Assembly: GCA_035541195.1 (NCBI GenBank)
Contig: DATKNU010000098.1
Span: 1-13,255 of the forward strand
Source of the DNA: Muellerivita sp035541195
Lineage (GTDB): Bacteria; Oederibacteriota; Muellerivitia; Muellerivitales; Muellerivitaceae
DNA length: 13,255 bases
Direction: 5' to 3'
Shown piece by piece: positions 12,655 through 13,255 of this stretch (position 1 is its first letter; every line of letters begins with the position of its first letter). Both the position numbers and the translations under genes were made by a program. The notes beneath the pieces are model-generated. The model was not told the DNA's origin. It did not search any database and saw nothing but the letters and a program-made list of their open reading frames with translations.

Positions 12655-13255
12655 TTAGGGCAGGGTGACGGATCGGCTCGCTTCGGCGGCCACCTCAAAA
12701 TCGCCGTAGGAAACGCCGGCATTGTGGGCGGTCCCCCCGTCGTTTTCGGCGTTCACGGCCAAGTTGAAAATCGTTCCCGAGATCCCCGCGTAGGCCGTTG
12801 AGGCGTCGATGGTGACCGGAAAGGTGGCGTTGCTCAGGTATAGGGTATTGGTCACGCCGCTGCTGTCATAAACCGAAATGCTGTTATCCGAACCGGGGAT
12901 CCCGGCGTTGACCAGCGTCACGGCGCCGTTCGCGTCGGCGCTCAGCGTCAAGTTCCCGGGGGCGCTCAGGGTGGCGGAAGCGGTTTTTCCCAAGGCCGTG
13001 CTGGTGAAGATGTAGGTGTCTCCCGCCACATAGCTAAATCCCAGGACTTGGTAGCTGGCGTAAACATTCCCCGAATGGGTGACCGGGCTCGCGTAGGCCA
13101 AAGTAACCGGGGCGCCCGGGAAATTTCCTGAGAGGCTTACCGCCGCGTCGGTCACGGGCGAGTCGTTGACCTGCAATTGCAGGTAGGCGGAGGAATTGCC
13201 GTTGTTATAAAAAATTTCCGGATAGGCCCAAGCGATTGTCACGCTGGAGGACCCG
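12655..13255 (-). CDS. Beta-sandwich exported protein, paralogue of the neighbouring lipoprotein (5' end outside window)
   Basis: A partial gene: the frame stays open to the window edge, with 200 codons visible (199 residues before frame GSSSVTIAW... onward). The visible chain is all-beta and rich in Ser, Thr, Ala and Gly, and parallels the neighbouring lipoprotein: YPEIFYNNGNSSAYLQLQVN against SPQIYDNNSGSTAHLGLQVN, then GKTASATL, ANGAVTLV and FPVTIDASTAYAGISGT. It ends SVTLP where the neighbour ends GVTVP. The N-terminus, expected to hold a lipoprotein signal, lies beyond base 13255; the GTG near 13242 aligns with internal residues of the paralogue and is not the start. No function can be assigned. 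Its own terminator follows directly. Confidence 0.7.
   Translation of the reverse strand, partial: GSSSVTIAWAYPEIFYNNGNSSAYLQLQVNDSPVTDAAVSLSGNFPGAPVTLAYASPVTHSGNVYASYQVLGFSYVAGDTYIFTSTALGKTASATLSAPGNLTLSADANGAVTLVNAGIPGSDNSISVYDSSGVTNTLYLSNATFPVTIDASTAYAGISGTIFNLAVNAENDGGTAHNAGVSYGDFEVAAEASRSVTLP

Overview
The window comes from a diderm (Gram-negative type) bacterium with a fairly G+C-rich chromosome. The cell-envelope evidence is an outer-membrane beta-barrel ending in phenylalanine, several predicted lipoproteins, and secreted peptides with type I signal peptides. Genes are tightly packed, starts use ATG, GTG and TTG, and Shine-Dalgarno sites are often good. I cannot place the phylum. No tRNA, rRNA, CRISPR array, transposase or phage gene is visible.

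Left part (1-3.46 kb, minus strand): a three-gene operon with 4-bp start/stop overlaps. In transcription order it encodes a DUF815-type AAA+ ATPase, an exported beta-propeller-like protein, and an outer-membrane beta-barrel protein. Middle (3.6-6.5 kb, plus strand): a large GT-C-like membrane glycosyltransferase with a C-terminal TPR-like region. It is followed by a rhomboid-family membrane protein that has its own strong-looking promoter, placed so close to the ATG that the mRNA should be leaderless or nearly so. A bidirectional terminator at about 6.52-6.56 kb closes this block.

Right part (6.57-13.26 kb, all minus strand): mostly exported proteins in tandem paralogous sets. The most striking is a three-fold repeat of a two-gene module (6.58-10.41 kb). 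Each module is a roughly 340-aa NHL-repeat beta-propeller lipoprotein followed, 11-27 bp later, by a 61-65-aa secreted histidine-rich mini-protein with the core motifs AG[PS]HPH, FPKH, VHHNPHK and GP[AG]SF. I do not recognise the mini-protein family. A sigma70-like promoter (TTGACA, 17 bp, CAGAAT) precedes the first module, a terminator-like hairpin lies between the second and third modules, and the bidirectional terminator ends the array. Upstream lie a complete-looking aldo/keto reductase and two tandem beta-sandwich-like exported proteins, each with its own strong terminator; the second is cut by the window end.

The NHL-lipoprotein/His-rich-peptide array is the best candidate for an undescribed system. 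The pairing and repetition are directly visible. Any function (metal binding, surface complex) is inference.
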